A stretch of DNA of 64,000 nt. Origin: Alligator mississippiensis. Its lineage: Eukaryota > Chordata > Crocodylia > Alligatoridae. Both the position numbers and the translations under genes were made by a program. Each line of letters begins with the position of its first letter. Positions within the stretch are counted from its first letter, which is position 1. The notes below the pieces were generated by a model. That model was not told the DNA's origin. It ran no database searches and was given only the letters and a program-made list of their open reading frames with translations. The stretch lies in assembly GCF_030867095.1 (NCBI RefSeq), contig NC_081830.1:34579832-34643831 (forward strand). Direction: 5' to 3'. Shown piece by piece: positions 49,727 through 60,910 of this stretch.

Positions 49727-50451
49727 CACCAGCACACATTGCTCACAACAGCTTTATTCAGAATGGAGACAGCTTTGGGCGAGCTCTCTTGCCATAAGAC
49801 ACAAGGAGCAGCCCCAAACAATGTGTTCTTCTTACATTTATATACTTTGGTTTATACTCATTAATATTCACTCCACCTCTGTCCTGCCTCTGTTCCACCC
49901 ATTTCTCCTCCTATCTCAAGCTCTGCCTCTGTTTACTGTTTGCTTCATTAGCATGGAATTGCTATGCATTTTACTCATTTACATGTCTTTTTGCTATGAG
50001 CAGATGTCTAAGACCTTGACTTCTCTTCTTCAGTTAATGGGTGGACTTTGACCAAAACCTGGAAGCTTCTGGAGGCTTCTTCGCCAATCATCATTCACTT
50101 TTTTGCCTATGTTCATCTCAGATTCTGTTCCTAATTACGTGTTGTTTTCCACTGTTCCAGTCTGTTTTTCTGACTCAGGTTGTACCAACTTTCACCTTTT
50201 TTTAGGCCTCTGTATCTTATCTCGTTCCTCGCTGTAGCTGGTTCACAGCACACAGACTCACACAGATTTACTTGCTGCCTTTCCCTCAGAAAATGGTTGA
50301 CACAGTTAAAATGGTTACTTAGCATAAGCAAATGTCTGGCTTAGCTATCATTCTGCCTTGTGGTCAGCAGCGCTGCTAGGCCACAGGTCATGCCTTTATT
50401 CAGCTGCAAATCCAGTGCTCCCTAAGAATCCACATTATTGTCACCCTAACA
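49643..50451 (-). mobile_element. Endogenous-retrovirus-type LTR, antisense, copy 2
   Basis: A complete LTR of 809 bp: TGCGGCACCCAACAACTAGG at 49643 and TTGTCACCCTAACA ending at 50451, giving TG...CA ends. On the minus strand a TATA box (49842-49835) and AATAAA (49758-49753) are in the expected order. Copy 1 shares about 600 bp of it in the same orientation. Confidence 0.75.
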
Positions 50452-51240
50452 ATTTCATTTTGCTGTTCTCAAAACACAGTTGCATAATTTTGATTTCTTG
50501 CTAATTGTAAAAATATGAGCTTTTTTCTTTTCATTTGGACTAGATAAAGAAAATGGAGGTTTCATAACTTCTGAAGGAATGGAGATTCTGGTTTCCAGCA
50601 GCTCTATTAACTAATGAGTGAGGCATAGACTTCTAGATCTATTTTGTGATATTCAAAGATGCCTGAAGTAATTGGACAGGAAATCTTTCTAAATTTCAGA
50701 ACCAGTTAGGCCTCTCTCTCATAGGTTATAATGAAAATCTTAGCTATATTAAATATGTCTTTCTAGTCTACCTTATAAAAACAGAACAGAAACACTCCAT
50801 GTTCACAAGTCTCTACTTCCTCCAAGTTAGTTTTAAACAACAAATAGAAACTCGCTAACTGGTTGTCACTCGCTCTCTTTCCCAACAAATCTTCTTGAGA
50901 AGGCATATTCACAGAGTTCCTCTCCCACAGAAGCTGTTAATGTTGTCTTACACAAGTACGCTGGTTCCATTCTAGCCAGATAACTGACATATCTCTGTTT
51001 CTACTAAGCTGTGCAAACGCTGAGACAACATGTTCTCTGCAGCTTTTACTACATTTGTCACAAGAACCATTTCCTCAGTCAGCAACTGTGACAGAGGAAT
51101 GCTCAGACTGATGCATTGTGGCTTGCTAGCTCAGTACTAGTTGAACTGGCCTGCTCCTTTTTCTTGTTACAAAGGAGTGAGTAGGATTTAGCTTAGCATA
51201 GATTAGCTATTCTATTCAATTATTATTAGTATTACTATTC
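50452..51240. other. No gene recognised
   Basis: AT-rich sequence between the LTR and hAT copy C; no motif recognised. Confidence 0.4.
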
Positions 51241-51581
51241 AATTTATTTCTTTGAATTTATATTTGCTCTTTTTTTTTGGAAACTTTGAAAAAAGAAAGG
51301 TGTATTTTCCCTGCCAGTGTGATCTACCACTGTGCAGGTAGGCACAGATTGCTTGCATGCACACACACAGAAACACAGATATACACAAAATATAGCTAAA
51401 AATCAGATATTCATAGCAGAAGAAGACAGACAGACAGCACACAATTTTTACATAACCTTTAACACTGAAGCAAACAGTCAAAGAAGAGACCAGTGCATGA
51501 ACGCAACAGAGGGAATAAAACACACAATACAAAAGGATTCACACACACACACAGACCTTTTGCAGCACAGGAAAGATCAAT

Positions 51582-52106
51582 ATGAAATGTGCTGGAAAGG
51601 CAGGTGCCAGGTCTTCTGGCAGGGGAGGGAGAGGGGGTAGGGGGAGAGCTAGAGCTGCAAGCCCATGCCCCCAACACAGATGCATTCTCTTCCCAAGTAG
51701 CCTGGACATCAGTGCTGCCAGTGGAAGCCAGGAGGTGAGAGCAGTGTCTGCACCTGACATCTCTGCACCTGCACCACCTCTGCGCAGTCCGGAAGTGGGC
51801 ACCAGCACTGGAATCACTGTCTCCTCCACCCCAATTTCAGCTCTCGTTGTGAGCCTCCAACTGCCAGAAGAGGAGCTGGAGCTGGAACCAGGGATGCTGA
51901 GCGTGCTGGCTCAAGCAATTCTGGAGACTGAGGGGGAATCAGAGTTTGTGCTCCACACCCCTCAAATTTCCCCTAGACCCAGGTCTCCTCCGGAAAGCAG
52001 CATCTTGGAGGAGGCTGAGGTTGTGGAGGCAAGTGGCTCAGCTGAGGCAGCTCCTCCTGTTGTTGAGCCTCAGCCTATTGAGAAGGGGGAAAAGGCAGGA
52101 TCCTGA
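51582..52106 (+). pseudogene. hAT BED-type transposase, N-terminal region, copy C
   Basis: It opens MKCAGKAGARSSGRGGRGG, as in copy B, and continues with a proline-rich and then acidic stretch (PEEELELEPGMLSVLAQAIL) to a stop at 52106. A frame change then leads into the BED finger at 52137-52262, which reads FAIWQHC: the first zinc-binding cysteine has become tryptophan. The finger ends in MLLHLRRQH. Confidence 0.75.
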
Positions 52107-52458
52107 CCCTAAACCCAGAATTGGGGGAGTAGTGTAGTATGGGATCATTCTGAGGTGGCAGATGATCCCAGGTTTGCCATCTGGCAGCACTGCCGTACGC
52201 ACATGAGCCATGGCAAGGACATGAGACACTTCTCCATCATCGCGATGCTTCTGCATTTGAGGAGGCAGCACTCCCTTCCCCTTCTTCCTGCTCAGCCTGG
52301 CACCAGTGCAAATGTGCTGAAAGGGAAGTCCCCTGCTCGCTACAAAGCCTCCTTCCCCACCAAAGCAGAGGCAGGCCACCCTGGACCAGTGGGGGAAAGG
52401 TGGACAGAAAGGGGGGCACGTTCCCAAGGCGAGCAAGATCACCCAGAGCATTGGGGAG

Positions 52459-53265
52459 ATGCTTGCTCTGGATAGCCAGCCCTTCTCCCTAGTTGAGCAG
52501 CCAGGGTTCAGGTGGTTTGTAGCACTTCTGGCCCCATTTTACAAAGTGCCCACATGCATCACCTTTAGCAAAGCGGTGGTGCCCTCCCTTTATGAGGCAT
52601 GCAGGGAGTACTTGAGGGAGGATCTGCACAAGGCAGGGCTGTGGGTAGCCTTGCACTTCACCTCTGAAACCTGGAGCAGCCGGGGTAGTGATCATGCCTA
52701 CCTCTTCCTCATGGAGCACTGGTGCGATCAGTCAGGCCATCGGTGGGCTCTACTGCGAGCAGAAATGCTAGATGAGTTCCACATGGCAAGGGAGATCATG
52801 GAGGCCATGAACCGTGTGGTGCAGGGGTGGCTCATTGGGCAGGCCGATTTCACCCCTGGGTTCATGGTCACTGACAGTGGGGCCAATATAGTGAAGGCTG
52901 TCCGTGATGCCAACTTTGTTGGCATCTGCTGTGCGGCACTCAGGCTGCACCTAATAGTGAGGGATGCCTTAGAGGGGGACAGGGCTGCTGGTGATGGCGT
53001 CACCACCACTACTCCTACAAGCCAGCTGATTTCAAAATGCAGAAAGGTGGCAGGCTACTTCCACCACAGCATCAATAGGGGCAAGATGCTGCGGGAGAAA
53101 CAGGCAGAGCTGAGCATCTCACGGCACAGAATCATACAGGATGTGGAGACTCGGTGGAACTCCACATACCTGATCCTTGAAAGGTTGGTGAAGCAACAGA
53201 AGGCCATCCATGAGATGGCCTTGCTTGGGAAGATTGGGATCAGCGCCCCCTCTGAACAGAGCTGA
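52459..53265 (+). pseudogene. hAT BED-type transposase, catalytic domain, copy C
   Basis: 268 codons without a stop. They contain FRWFVALLAPFYKVP, then LHFTSETWSS (the first catalytic aspartate is glutamate here but aspartate in copy B), then FMVTDSGANIVKAV with the second catalytic aspartate, then LRLHLIVRDAL. QDVETRWNSTYLILERLVK, a strongly conserved hAT segment, lies near residues 230-248. A frameshift near 53240 ends the frame. Confidence 0.85.
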
Positions 53266-53669
53266 GTGGGGTACCATCTCCCAGATCTTGCTGGTCCTCA
53301 AGCCCTTCCTCGAGGCCACCGAGACCCTTAGCGCTGGTGATGCCCTCCTCAGCCAGGTGATTCCCCCTAGTGAGGGAACTGAAGAACGAAATGGAGAAGT
53401 TCTAGGGGATCACTGTTCCTGGCTGGGGCAGGCCGCTGTCAACAGATGTGCAGGCACTGGTGAGGCAGCTGGAGGAGGGCATCAGGAGATGGATGGATCC
53501 ATTGTGGTCCAGTACGGTCCACATGATGGCAGCCATGTGCGACCTGAGAGTGAAGGGGAGCATGTGCACTGTCAGCTCCAAAACCCTTGATCACTGGATG
53601 CAGGTTCTGGTGAACAAAGTCAGGGAGGCTGAAGTGCAGAGGCGAGGCTGCACTTCATCAGCCTCCTAG
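53210..53669 (+). pseudogene. hAT transposase, copy C, frameshifted continuation
   Basis: Two overlapping frames continue the protein. 53255-53375 gives EWGTISQILLVLKPFLEAT, and after a second frameshift 53448-53650 gives the RQLEEGIRRWMD segment and VLVNKVREAEVQRRG. The coding match stops where Penelope-like sequence begins, so the hATC dimerisation domain and the catalytic glutamate are absent. Confidence 0.75.
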
Positions 53670-53885
53670 GTAGCAGGTACAACAACTCATGGACTTAATA
53701 TACACTGTGGAATTCTGGCACACTGCGACCTGCCGGACATCTGACACCCCAGGCACCTGTGCACTTCTACCTGCAGTGCTACATCCCCCTGTCTCACCTA
53801 CCCCCCACCACAGCCTGTCCCTCACCCCCTGACACCTCCATTTCCATTTTCACTGACTGGCTTTCTTGCCTACATTGTGGGCCTG
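53650..53885 (+). pseudogene. Penelope-like fragment inside hAT copy C
   Basis: The segment from ctgcacttcatcagcctcct onward corresponds to the C-terminal coding end and 3' flank of the Penelope-like piece in copy B (30700-30900). Shared stretches include an actcatggactyaatataga-type run and cctccatttccattttcactgactggctttc. The fragment is cut before the usual 3' tail. Confidence 0.65.
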
Positions 53886-53929
53886 CACTAGATTTTACCC
53901 TCCTGTGCCCCAAGACAGAGGCAGTCACC

Positions 53930-54500
53930 CAAGAGGGACAACAGACTCCCTCAGCGAGACACACACAGCTGGCAGGCTTTGTGGCTTGGCAGGGCCCAGT
54001 ACTCAGTCCTGCACTACATTTCACCCCCCTGTGCCTCAAGACAGACGCAGTTGCCCAAGCACCCACCCACATCACGAGTTTTGCCTGTCAGCAGCCTGGG
54101 GTGCAGTTGCCCCCAAACCCCTGCACTGATCTTCTTGAAACTTGGCATGCTTTGTGGCCTGAGCATGGGCCACCATCTCTGCAGTTTTCAGCCCGCTGTG
54201 CCTTAACACACATAGGGTCATTGGTGTCATGAGTTTTGCCTGTCAGCAGCTTGGGGTGCAGTTCCTCCCAAACCCCTATGCTGATATTCTTGAAACTTGG
54301 CATGCTTTGTGGCCTCTCCAGCAGCTATCACTTTTGCAGTTTTCAGCCCCCTGTGGTGTAACACATACATGTGACTCGATTGTTCCTTTCATGAATTTGG
54401 GGTGCAGTTTCCCCAAAACCCCTGCATTTATCTTCTTGAAACTTGGTAGAGTTCATGCTCTCAGCAGAGGCTACCACCCCTGCAAGGTTCACCCAAATCA
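53930..54500 (+). repeat. Tandem units of copy C
   Basis: AGTTTTGCC starts at 54077 and 54232 (155 bp apart), with a diverged unit about 145 bp later (54377). Each continues through ttggggtgcagt and a cttgaaacttggcatgct segment, as in the fragment at 7.5 kb. An earlier, more diverged unit begins near 53930. Confidence 0.7.
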
Positions 54501-54703
54501 GAGATAAAACAACAACATTACAGATATTTCACTGATCCCCTATTATAGCCTATAGCCAGATCTCCAAAGAGGTTCTGAAACTTCGAAACTGCTTCGGCCG
54601 GATTGAAGCAGCAAACCAATCTGGAGCTCCAGATCAGATTGCTGTCATCTGAAGCAGCTGGATCCAAAGCCAGATCGGATCACTGCCAACTCACGCAGGC
54701 CTA

Positions 54704-54882
54704 GTGTCTATGGCTGAATCTCCAAATCTTTCTGAATCTCTCTGAATCAATTCAGAGGCTTCTAATTTGATTCAGAGAGATTAAAGGGTGTCTTGTTTTG
54801 TTTCAAATTTGGAGATTTGGTCCCTGAGTTGGGCCAAATCTCCGCTGAATCGAATCTGGTACCAAAGCTTCACACAGCCCTA
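54704..54882. mobile_element. Short GAATC-rich terminal fragment
   Basis: Directly after copy C comes another terminus: GAATC-type segments, then CTTCACACAGCCCTA at 54882. It resembles the right ends of the elements at 37.6 and 31.7 kb, without an internal part or a left end. Confidence 0.5.
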
Positions 54883-57000
54883 GTAGGTAAGCAACTACTT
54901 TATCAAGTGTTTGACCTTGATTTTTTTTGCTAGTCACTGAAAATGCTACTTTGCTAGGAAATTGCCTCCTTCATGTCTTGGATATACCTATCAGCTGTGT
55001 TTGGTGGGCTCAATATGACTCTAAGCAAAAGAATACATTTTCCAGTAGCTTTTGCTGTTATCATTTCTAAGTCTATAGTGTTGTCATAAAAATATTTTAC
55101 AGTAAGTCTTGTGTCATGACCAATTCTCAGATTTATATTTTGGATGAATTCTTTCAGTTTTGGGGTTCATATTTCACAATGGAATGACATCCATTCCCAC
55201 TTTAAGTGCAATGCTGTCACATGGCAGAGTACTTGGTGACAAATATGAAGAAAGTCAGATATCAGGTTATACAATATGGTTGAAAAACATCAACAAGCTG
55301 TGGGAGATTGAGACAATAATTTAGACAGAACAGAGAACTGCTGTGTTGTTATTTTTGAAGATTTGAACCATTTTTGGATAAACTTTATGAAAATTCAACA
55401 CAGAAATTTGGTAGATGAGCAGGAAAATCAACAAAGTAACCAAAGTTGGAAGAAAAAGACCTGTGGCATAGTGAAAGAAACAAGAGAAGTTGGGAGAACT
55501 AATGCCACATGTTTGAAGAGATCAACAGGATGATGTATCTGATTATGTCTTAAAACCTGAAGCATCTTTTAGTTTTAAGCCTGCAGAGAGTTCACAGTCG
55601 GCTAAGAGAGGGACTTGCTAAACATTAATTTTAGGCAGCTCCTGGAACTCTCAAACCCTGTATTGTCCATACATTAACGCCTGAAACTAGTTTTAAGCAC
55701 ATTTTAGGCTGCTTACAATGATGCCATTCCAGGACAGGTTTATCTCTGATCCATGTTACCCAGCTCATGTTCTGTTAATGCATGGCCTCTCCCCACCGAT
55801 GAGCTGTCCAAGGTATCCTCCAGCATCCCAGAATGCAGTGTCTCCTCGTCCACCCTACTGTTCCTTGTGGACAAACTTTCCACCCTCTGAGCTGCCCAGG
55901 GTATGATTTTGGCACCAAGCCAACTCCCCTTCCCACCTCTGGGGCTGTGACTTTCCCACTCCCAGGAGTGCAATGCTGTGCAAACAGCCTAAAAAACTGG
56001 CCTGTCACAGAGCAGAGATGGGTCCAGGAGTGGGTCTGGCTGGAAGTGGCGGGGGGGGGGACAAAGTAGGGTGCCAGATTGAATCCCCATGAGCTCAGGC
56101 TTTCCTTCCAGGGCAGGGGCAGTGGCTTCCCCAAAAGCACCTTCCTTCACTTTTTGTGCCTTCCAGCTACCCCAGGGAACACAACCAGTATCCTGCACCC
56201 TGCAATCCCAAATCCCATTGTAGTAAAACATGAGATAGTTTTTCATTTAATTCCTATTTACTTCCATTATTTTTTTAATTTATTTTTATTTTATCCTCCA
56301 GTGGCTCTCCCACCCCCCTTTCCTTTTCACCTCCCATTTCATTACCCACCCCCATTCCAGTAACTCTCTGCCTCCCAGATGCATGTTGCCCCCATCTCCC
56401 ACCCAGCTCTCCAACATCCCCACCTAGAACAAGGATAAAAGCTTGTCCTGGCTCATCAGCCCTGGCAACCCGCAAGTGTAGCTCCTAGTAAGGCCCCTGC
56501 TCACCAGCCCTCTAGTGGCAAATCAAAGCTGTGGAGGTGGGAGACATTCAGAGAAGTTTTTTAGTCTTAAGGTGTGACTGCTCCAAACTTGAGCTAGCGC
56601 TAACACCAATCTGAGCAGCCCAACGTGCAATGTGTAACAAGGCCAAAAGTCTGTGGAAAGTGTTATTTGAGAAAGAACCTTATGTATAAAGCAAACCTGC
56701 AACCAGAATACATTTTTAGCAAAAATCTGTTGGGTGCAGACTACTAGAATAAAATAGTAATTTCATCTAATCATTTAGATTGCATGTAGATTTCATTTTC
56801 ATATCATTTTTTTTTAAATTTATTTCCTGAAAGGAAACTAAGACACCACTAGGGGATGGGGAGGAAGACTGGCTTTATTCATAAAGGAACTATTTCAAAA
56901 CAGTAAGGAAAAGCTGTACACAATGCCTTTGCAATATAATTTGATATTACATAAATCATATGACCCGCCGAAGGCAGCAGTGATTAAATAATTGGAAAAT
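54883..57000. other. No gene recognised
   Basis: AT-rich sequence, then a C- and T-rich stretch (56285-56420, ccacccccctttcc-type) with overlapping open frames on both strands and no motif. Confidence 0.4.
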
Positions 57001-57004
57001 ATTT

Positions 57005-57122
57005 TGGAGGCACACATTTTTAGGGTGATATTTTTTATTAGACCAACTGTGTAGTAGTTAGACAAACTTTCAAGTGCAAGACCTTCTTTCTCAGGTCTCA
57101 CCAGAAGGGTGTACAACATATT
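57005..57122 (-). mobile_element. Penelope-like element 3' end, antisense
   Basis: The minus strand reads ggtctcacc...ggtcttgcacttgaaag, then agttggtctaataaaaaatatcaccc, the recognisable 3' end of this group in sauropsids. Confidence 0.65.
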
Positions 57123-57220
57123 CTCAGATCCAAGTAATTTGAAGTGGACAATTTACAGCATTTGTTCCCTATATATCTAGAAATATAAAATGTTAAAGTA
57201 TAAGATCAGTAAGTGCCACA

Positions 57221-57243
57221 CAGACAGACAGACAGACAGAAAG
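57221..57243. repeat. (ACAG)n microsatellite
   Basis: Five to six copies of acag, just outside the left end of the following element. Confidence 0.85.
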
Positions 57244-57892
57244 ATGCTGTCTGGCAAAACATATCCTTTATGGGCGCATCCACACATGCAAGCATGTGCT
57301 CTTGGAGCAGATCAAATAGAAGTGGTGCAAATTTGAGCCAGGGCTTTTTGCTTCAGTGCACATGCTCAGACATGCACTTTGGTGTGGAGCAAATTGTGCC
57401 ACTTGGGGCAAAATAACTCTGCCTGGCTCCTCCCAGATCTGCTTCCAGGGGGAGCTAGAGCCCGGAGCCAGCACCTGTGCAGTCCTCAGCAGTATAAAAA
57501 GCTTCCCTTGCAAGTAGCTCAGGGCTACTAGCTCTCAGGAGCTTCTGGGGCCCAGGCAATTGGCACCTGGGGACACTACCCTTGTGCCAGCTGAAGAAGC
57601 CCTGAGAGTTCCCTGCACCCTCTACGCACCTGCCAGACCCAGATGGGGACTGCACAGCCCTCTGGGCCAGCTGCCAGTGGATTGTGCTTGCTGGGTTGGC
57701 CTCTCTGCGGCACTACTGCTATGCGTACCCCCTGCCTGGCCATCTGGGCAGCTATCGCCAGGAAGATGTTCTGGGTTTGGTGGCCTGCTTTGAACTGTCA
57801 GAACATGTCCTCCTGGCCCCATTTGGCCAGGAGGTCAGCCACAGCCATCTGGGTCCAAGGAGCCAACTCTGAGCAAGCAGGGTCCTGCCACC

Positions 57893-58165
57893 CCTTGTGT
57901 GGGGTTCAGCCCCCACACAAGGGGTTCAGCCCACCAACAGGGGATTCAGCCACCACACAAGGGGTTTGCTTCCCCAAAAGGGGATTCAGCCCCTCCACAC
58001 AAGCAGTTTGGTACCCCAACAAGGGGTTCACCGCCACACAAGGGGTTTATCCCACCAAAAAGGGGTTCATCCCCCACACAAGGGGTTTGGATCCCCAACA
58101 GGGGATTTGGAACCCCCAACAGGAGTTTCAGCCCCCACACAAGGGGTTTGGCCTTCACACAATGG
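57893..58165. repeat. 20-bp minisatellite, about 13 units
   Basis: The unit is a variant of ggggttcagcccccacacaa; starts at 57901, 57921, 57940 and 57961 show the period. Units vary between 18 and 22 bp. All three plus frames stay open across it, so a 202-codon frame here (57643-58251) is not evidence of a gene. Confidence 0.9.
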
Positions 58166-58677
58166 GTACTATCCCCAGTAGGGGCCAAATGGCTCTTGCA
58201 GGGACTACCATCCCCCCTGCAAGGCCCACATGCCCCAGCCCAGCCCCATGATTGCTGTTCCACCTGGCCCCATCTCCCACCAGCTGCTGCAGCTCCCCAA
58301 TGGCTGCCTTACCCAGCCACACCCCCCCACTCCCCCAGGCCCCCAATGGCTGCCCCACCCAGCCTCACCCCCCAGTTTGCACCCCCAGGTCCCCATGGCT
58401 ACCCTGACAACCCCAGGCATTGTCATTAAAAAAAACAAACAAAAAAGACAGAAAAAAGCGCCTCTACTTATCTTAGAAGCAGGGGTGGGTGGTGGGGGGG
58501 TCCAGGGCTCTAGCTCTGTGGGCAGCACAGGACAGCAGGAGGGCAGGAGGTCCTGGGCTGGGGCCACTTGGGATGTCACCCTGCCCCACTCTGTGCAGGC
58601 AGGGCCCCACTCAGCCAGACGGCAGCTCCAACTGCCAGTAAGTGCCAGGTTTTTTTGTTTGTTTGTTTTTTAAAACT

Positions 58678-58872
58678 ATGGGGTGGGAGGGCAGGGATTG
58701 AGGGGATGGGGCCAGCCAGGGCAGGGGTCAGGGGCCTCAGAGGGGACTTGGGGGGATGGGGTTGACCAGGGCAGGGGTCGGGGGCCTTGGGGGGGGGGGC
58801 TGGTGGGGAGAGGGGCCAGCCAGGGCAGGGGTTGGAGGGGTCTGGGGGTTGGGCGGGCTTGTTGGGGGTTCC
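58678..58872 (+). repeat. G-rich array with about 50-bp units
   Basis: The phrase ccagccagggcaggggt recurs near 58709 and 58814, with a gaccagggcaggggtcggggg variant near 58764. Each is followed by runs of four or more G (up to ten near 58790). Many G-quadruplex-capable stretches lie on the plus strand. Confidence 0.8.
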
Positions 58873-59249
58873 CCCCATGGTCCCCTTCCCCCTTCTCCAG
58901 CCCTGCTGACCGCTTAATCACTGGCACTTGAGCCCTGGTGCTGAAACACGTGGTCTGGTCGGCCGCATGTTTCAGCACCAGGGTGAGGGGCCAACCGTAG
59001 AGATGCTTTGGCAGGCAGAGCGTCTCTGTGGAGGACCCAGGCTCTGGTTGCCTCAGGGGATGGTCCGGGACCATGCCCTGCTCTGTTTTTTTAAACTTTG
59101 ATTTTCTAATTTTCTCCCCATGTTACAAGTTTGCAGCATGGGGAACATGTTTTCACTCCCACACGTGCGTGTTGCCTCGCTTCAAAGGGGTTTGAGGTGG
59201 GACAAGATGCATGTGCGCACTTGTCTGGACACTCCCTATGACACAGACA

Positions 59250-59526
59250 GTGCATCTACATGTGTTGCTATGACGCTGTTGTTACTGCGCCATCATTTAG
59301 TATTTTCTTTTGGAAGTACTAAAAGACAGCACAGTAACAGCCTGTACTGTGCTGTGTGTGCTGCCCACAGTTATTTTTAGACACTATGTCACCCTAGCTA
59401 TGCATTTTAACAAGGTAGCATGGTCACTACAGTGATGTAGCTGCCGTGTCACAGTACTTGTCTGCGGAAACTACGTCACCATAGTTCATTGCTACAGTAA
59501 TGAAATGTCACGTGTAGACGTGACCT
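59250..59526. mobile_element. Palindromic miniature element, copy 3
   Basis: The left end is GTGCATCTACATGTG and the right end CACGTGTAGACGTGAC. The left half holds the same inner segment, catcatttagtattttc...gaagtactaaaaga, as copy 2. Confidence 0.65.
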
Positions 59527-59809
59527 GAGTCAGGAGACTGTACTTCATTCTGCCAAATGGCACACATGTAGCTGTATAAACTACAGTTTTTGGAATTTTC
59601 AGAGTTTATGATTCAGCCTTTCCTGATTAAGTAGGCATGTGTGTAAGACCAGGTATATTCCAAAGTTTTAGTTGGGCAGAGATCTGCAATGGGATGGTTC
59701 TCAGTTTTAGCGTAAAAAGTATGCAGATGTGAAGAGTGGGATAGATTTCGGACATGAGCCACTCTTTGGATGGCCTTCTCCTTATTGATGGCTCAACAGA
59801 AAGTAATTA

Positions 59810-60130
59810 GAGGAATTGATACCAGTCTTCAAATACCCGAAGAATGAGTACAAAGAGATGGAGATAGGTTTTCCTCTGTGGCTGTAGGAGACAAGACTAG
59901 GAGCAACAGCCCTCAAGCTGCAGTAGGGGGAATTTAGGCTGGAGGTTAGGAGGAACTTTCTGACTAAGAATGGCCGGACATTGGAACAGGCTGCCTAGGG
60001 AAGTTGTTGAATCTCCATGCTTGTAGCCTTTCAAAAGCAGGTTAAAAGACACTCACCTGGGTTGGTTTATATGGGGATTTTCCTGCCTTTATTAGGTGGC
60101 TGTACTAGATAACATTTTTGGGGGCCCTTC
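59810..60130 (+). mobile_element. CR1 3' fragment
   Basis: The region includes aatttaggctggaggttagg (59931), then ggacattggaacaggctgcc, and a degenerate 3' end with agataac. No open frame. Confidence 0.6.
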
Positions 60131-60224
60131 TACAGATGGAGATTGGTTTGATGCTGAATGGAGGGGCACGATGCTGTAGCCAGGGACATTTGGTTTTTAG
60201 TCCCACCAGGAGCTTTGACACACA

Positions 60225-60910
60225 CAGTCAAATCCCCAACCTTGGTTTCAGCCAACACCCAATGCTTCTAAATGTGGAAGAAAAAAGCTCCTGACACATG
60301 TACCAAAAGGATGGGAAAATAAAATCTTTCCTAATCCCATGCAGCAAAAAGCAAAGACCAAAGGAATGGGAAATACCCATTGTAGAGCATAGGCAGGGCT
60401 ATTCGTAGATCGTCCCTGACCAATGCCTCTGGTTCAAGGCAGAATCGTGCCTATCCAAACTCTCCTATACGAAACCTTGTCTAGCCTTTTCCTAAAACTG
60501 TGCAGTCACCCTGTCACACCACTACAAAACATGTTGCACACAGACACCCAAACCACTGTCATCTGCCATACATAAAGCAGGGAGATGAAGACTGTTAGTG
60601 TCCTGCTGCTGGAAGGTTTTTAAACACATTCAGGAGATACAAATTAAGCAGCCATGCTCCCTACTATAGAGAAAGGACCGCTCCACCCGCATCCCCAAGT
60701 CTCTATCAATCCGACTATGCAGTAAAATTCCTTCATGACCCCAGATGTGGTGATTGGTCAGACCATGAGTGGAGGGGGAAGACCTTTTAGCCTTGGCTGC
60801 AGCCAACACCCAGTGTTTGGAAAGGAGGGTGGGGGAAGTGGGCAACTCTGACACCTGTAGCAAAAGGAGGGGTGGTGCTGGGGAAATCCTTCCCAGCCCC
60901 ATCTGGCAAC
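60225..60910. repeat. Direct duplication of an unclassified sequence
   Basis: The segment from ccttggtttcagccaacacc (about 60242) and that from ccttggctgcagccaacacc (about 60791) share a colinear run about 120 bp long, ending with a cccatgcagca or cccatctggca part and then aagcaa. The copies are some 550 bp apart. The family is not recognised. Confidence 0.5.

Larger units (their letters stand above)
51240..54703 (+). mobile_element. Long hAT-type transposon, copy C
   Basis: The leader (from about 51280, ccctgccagtgtgatc) matches that of copy B at 27445. The transposase occupies 51582-53660, followed by Penelope-like sequence (53650-53880), tandem units (53930-54500), and a GAATC-rich end finishing CTCACGCAGGCCTA at 54703. 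I could not find the left inverted repeat, so the start is approximate and the element may be 5'-truncated or rearranged. Confidence 0.7.
57272..59235. mobile_element. Possible non-autonomous element with cargo repeats
   Basis: The left end GGGCGCATCCACACATGC and the right end TTGTCTGGACACTCCC form an imperfect inverted pair. The right half of the interior has a second hairpin (ctggtgctgaaacacg and catgtttcagcaccagg, about 58934-58983). Between the ends lie the 20-bp minisatellite and the G-rich array. No transposase is encoded. Confidence 0.45.

Noticed and set aside
57895..58165. CRISPR-like array
   Set aside because: Units are contiguous variants without unique spacers, and the DNA is vertebrate.
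57643..58251. 202-codon plus-strand frame
   Set aside because: It runs through the 20-bp minisatellite, and the other two plus frames are open as well, so it reflects repeat structure and not a gene.
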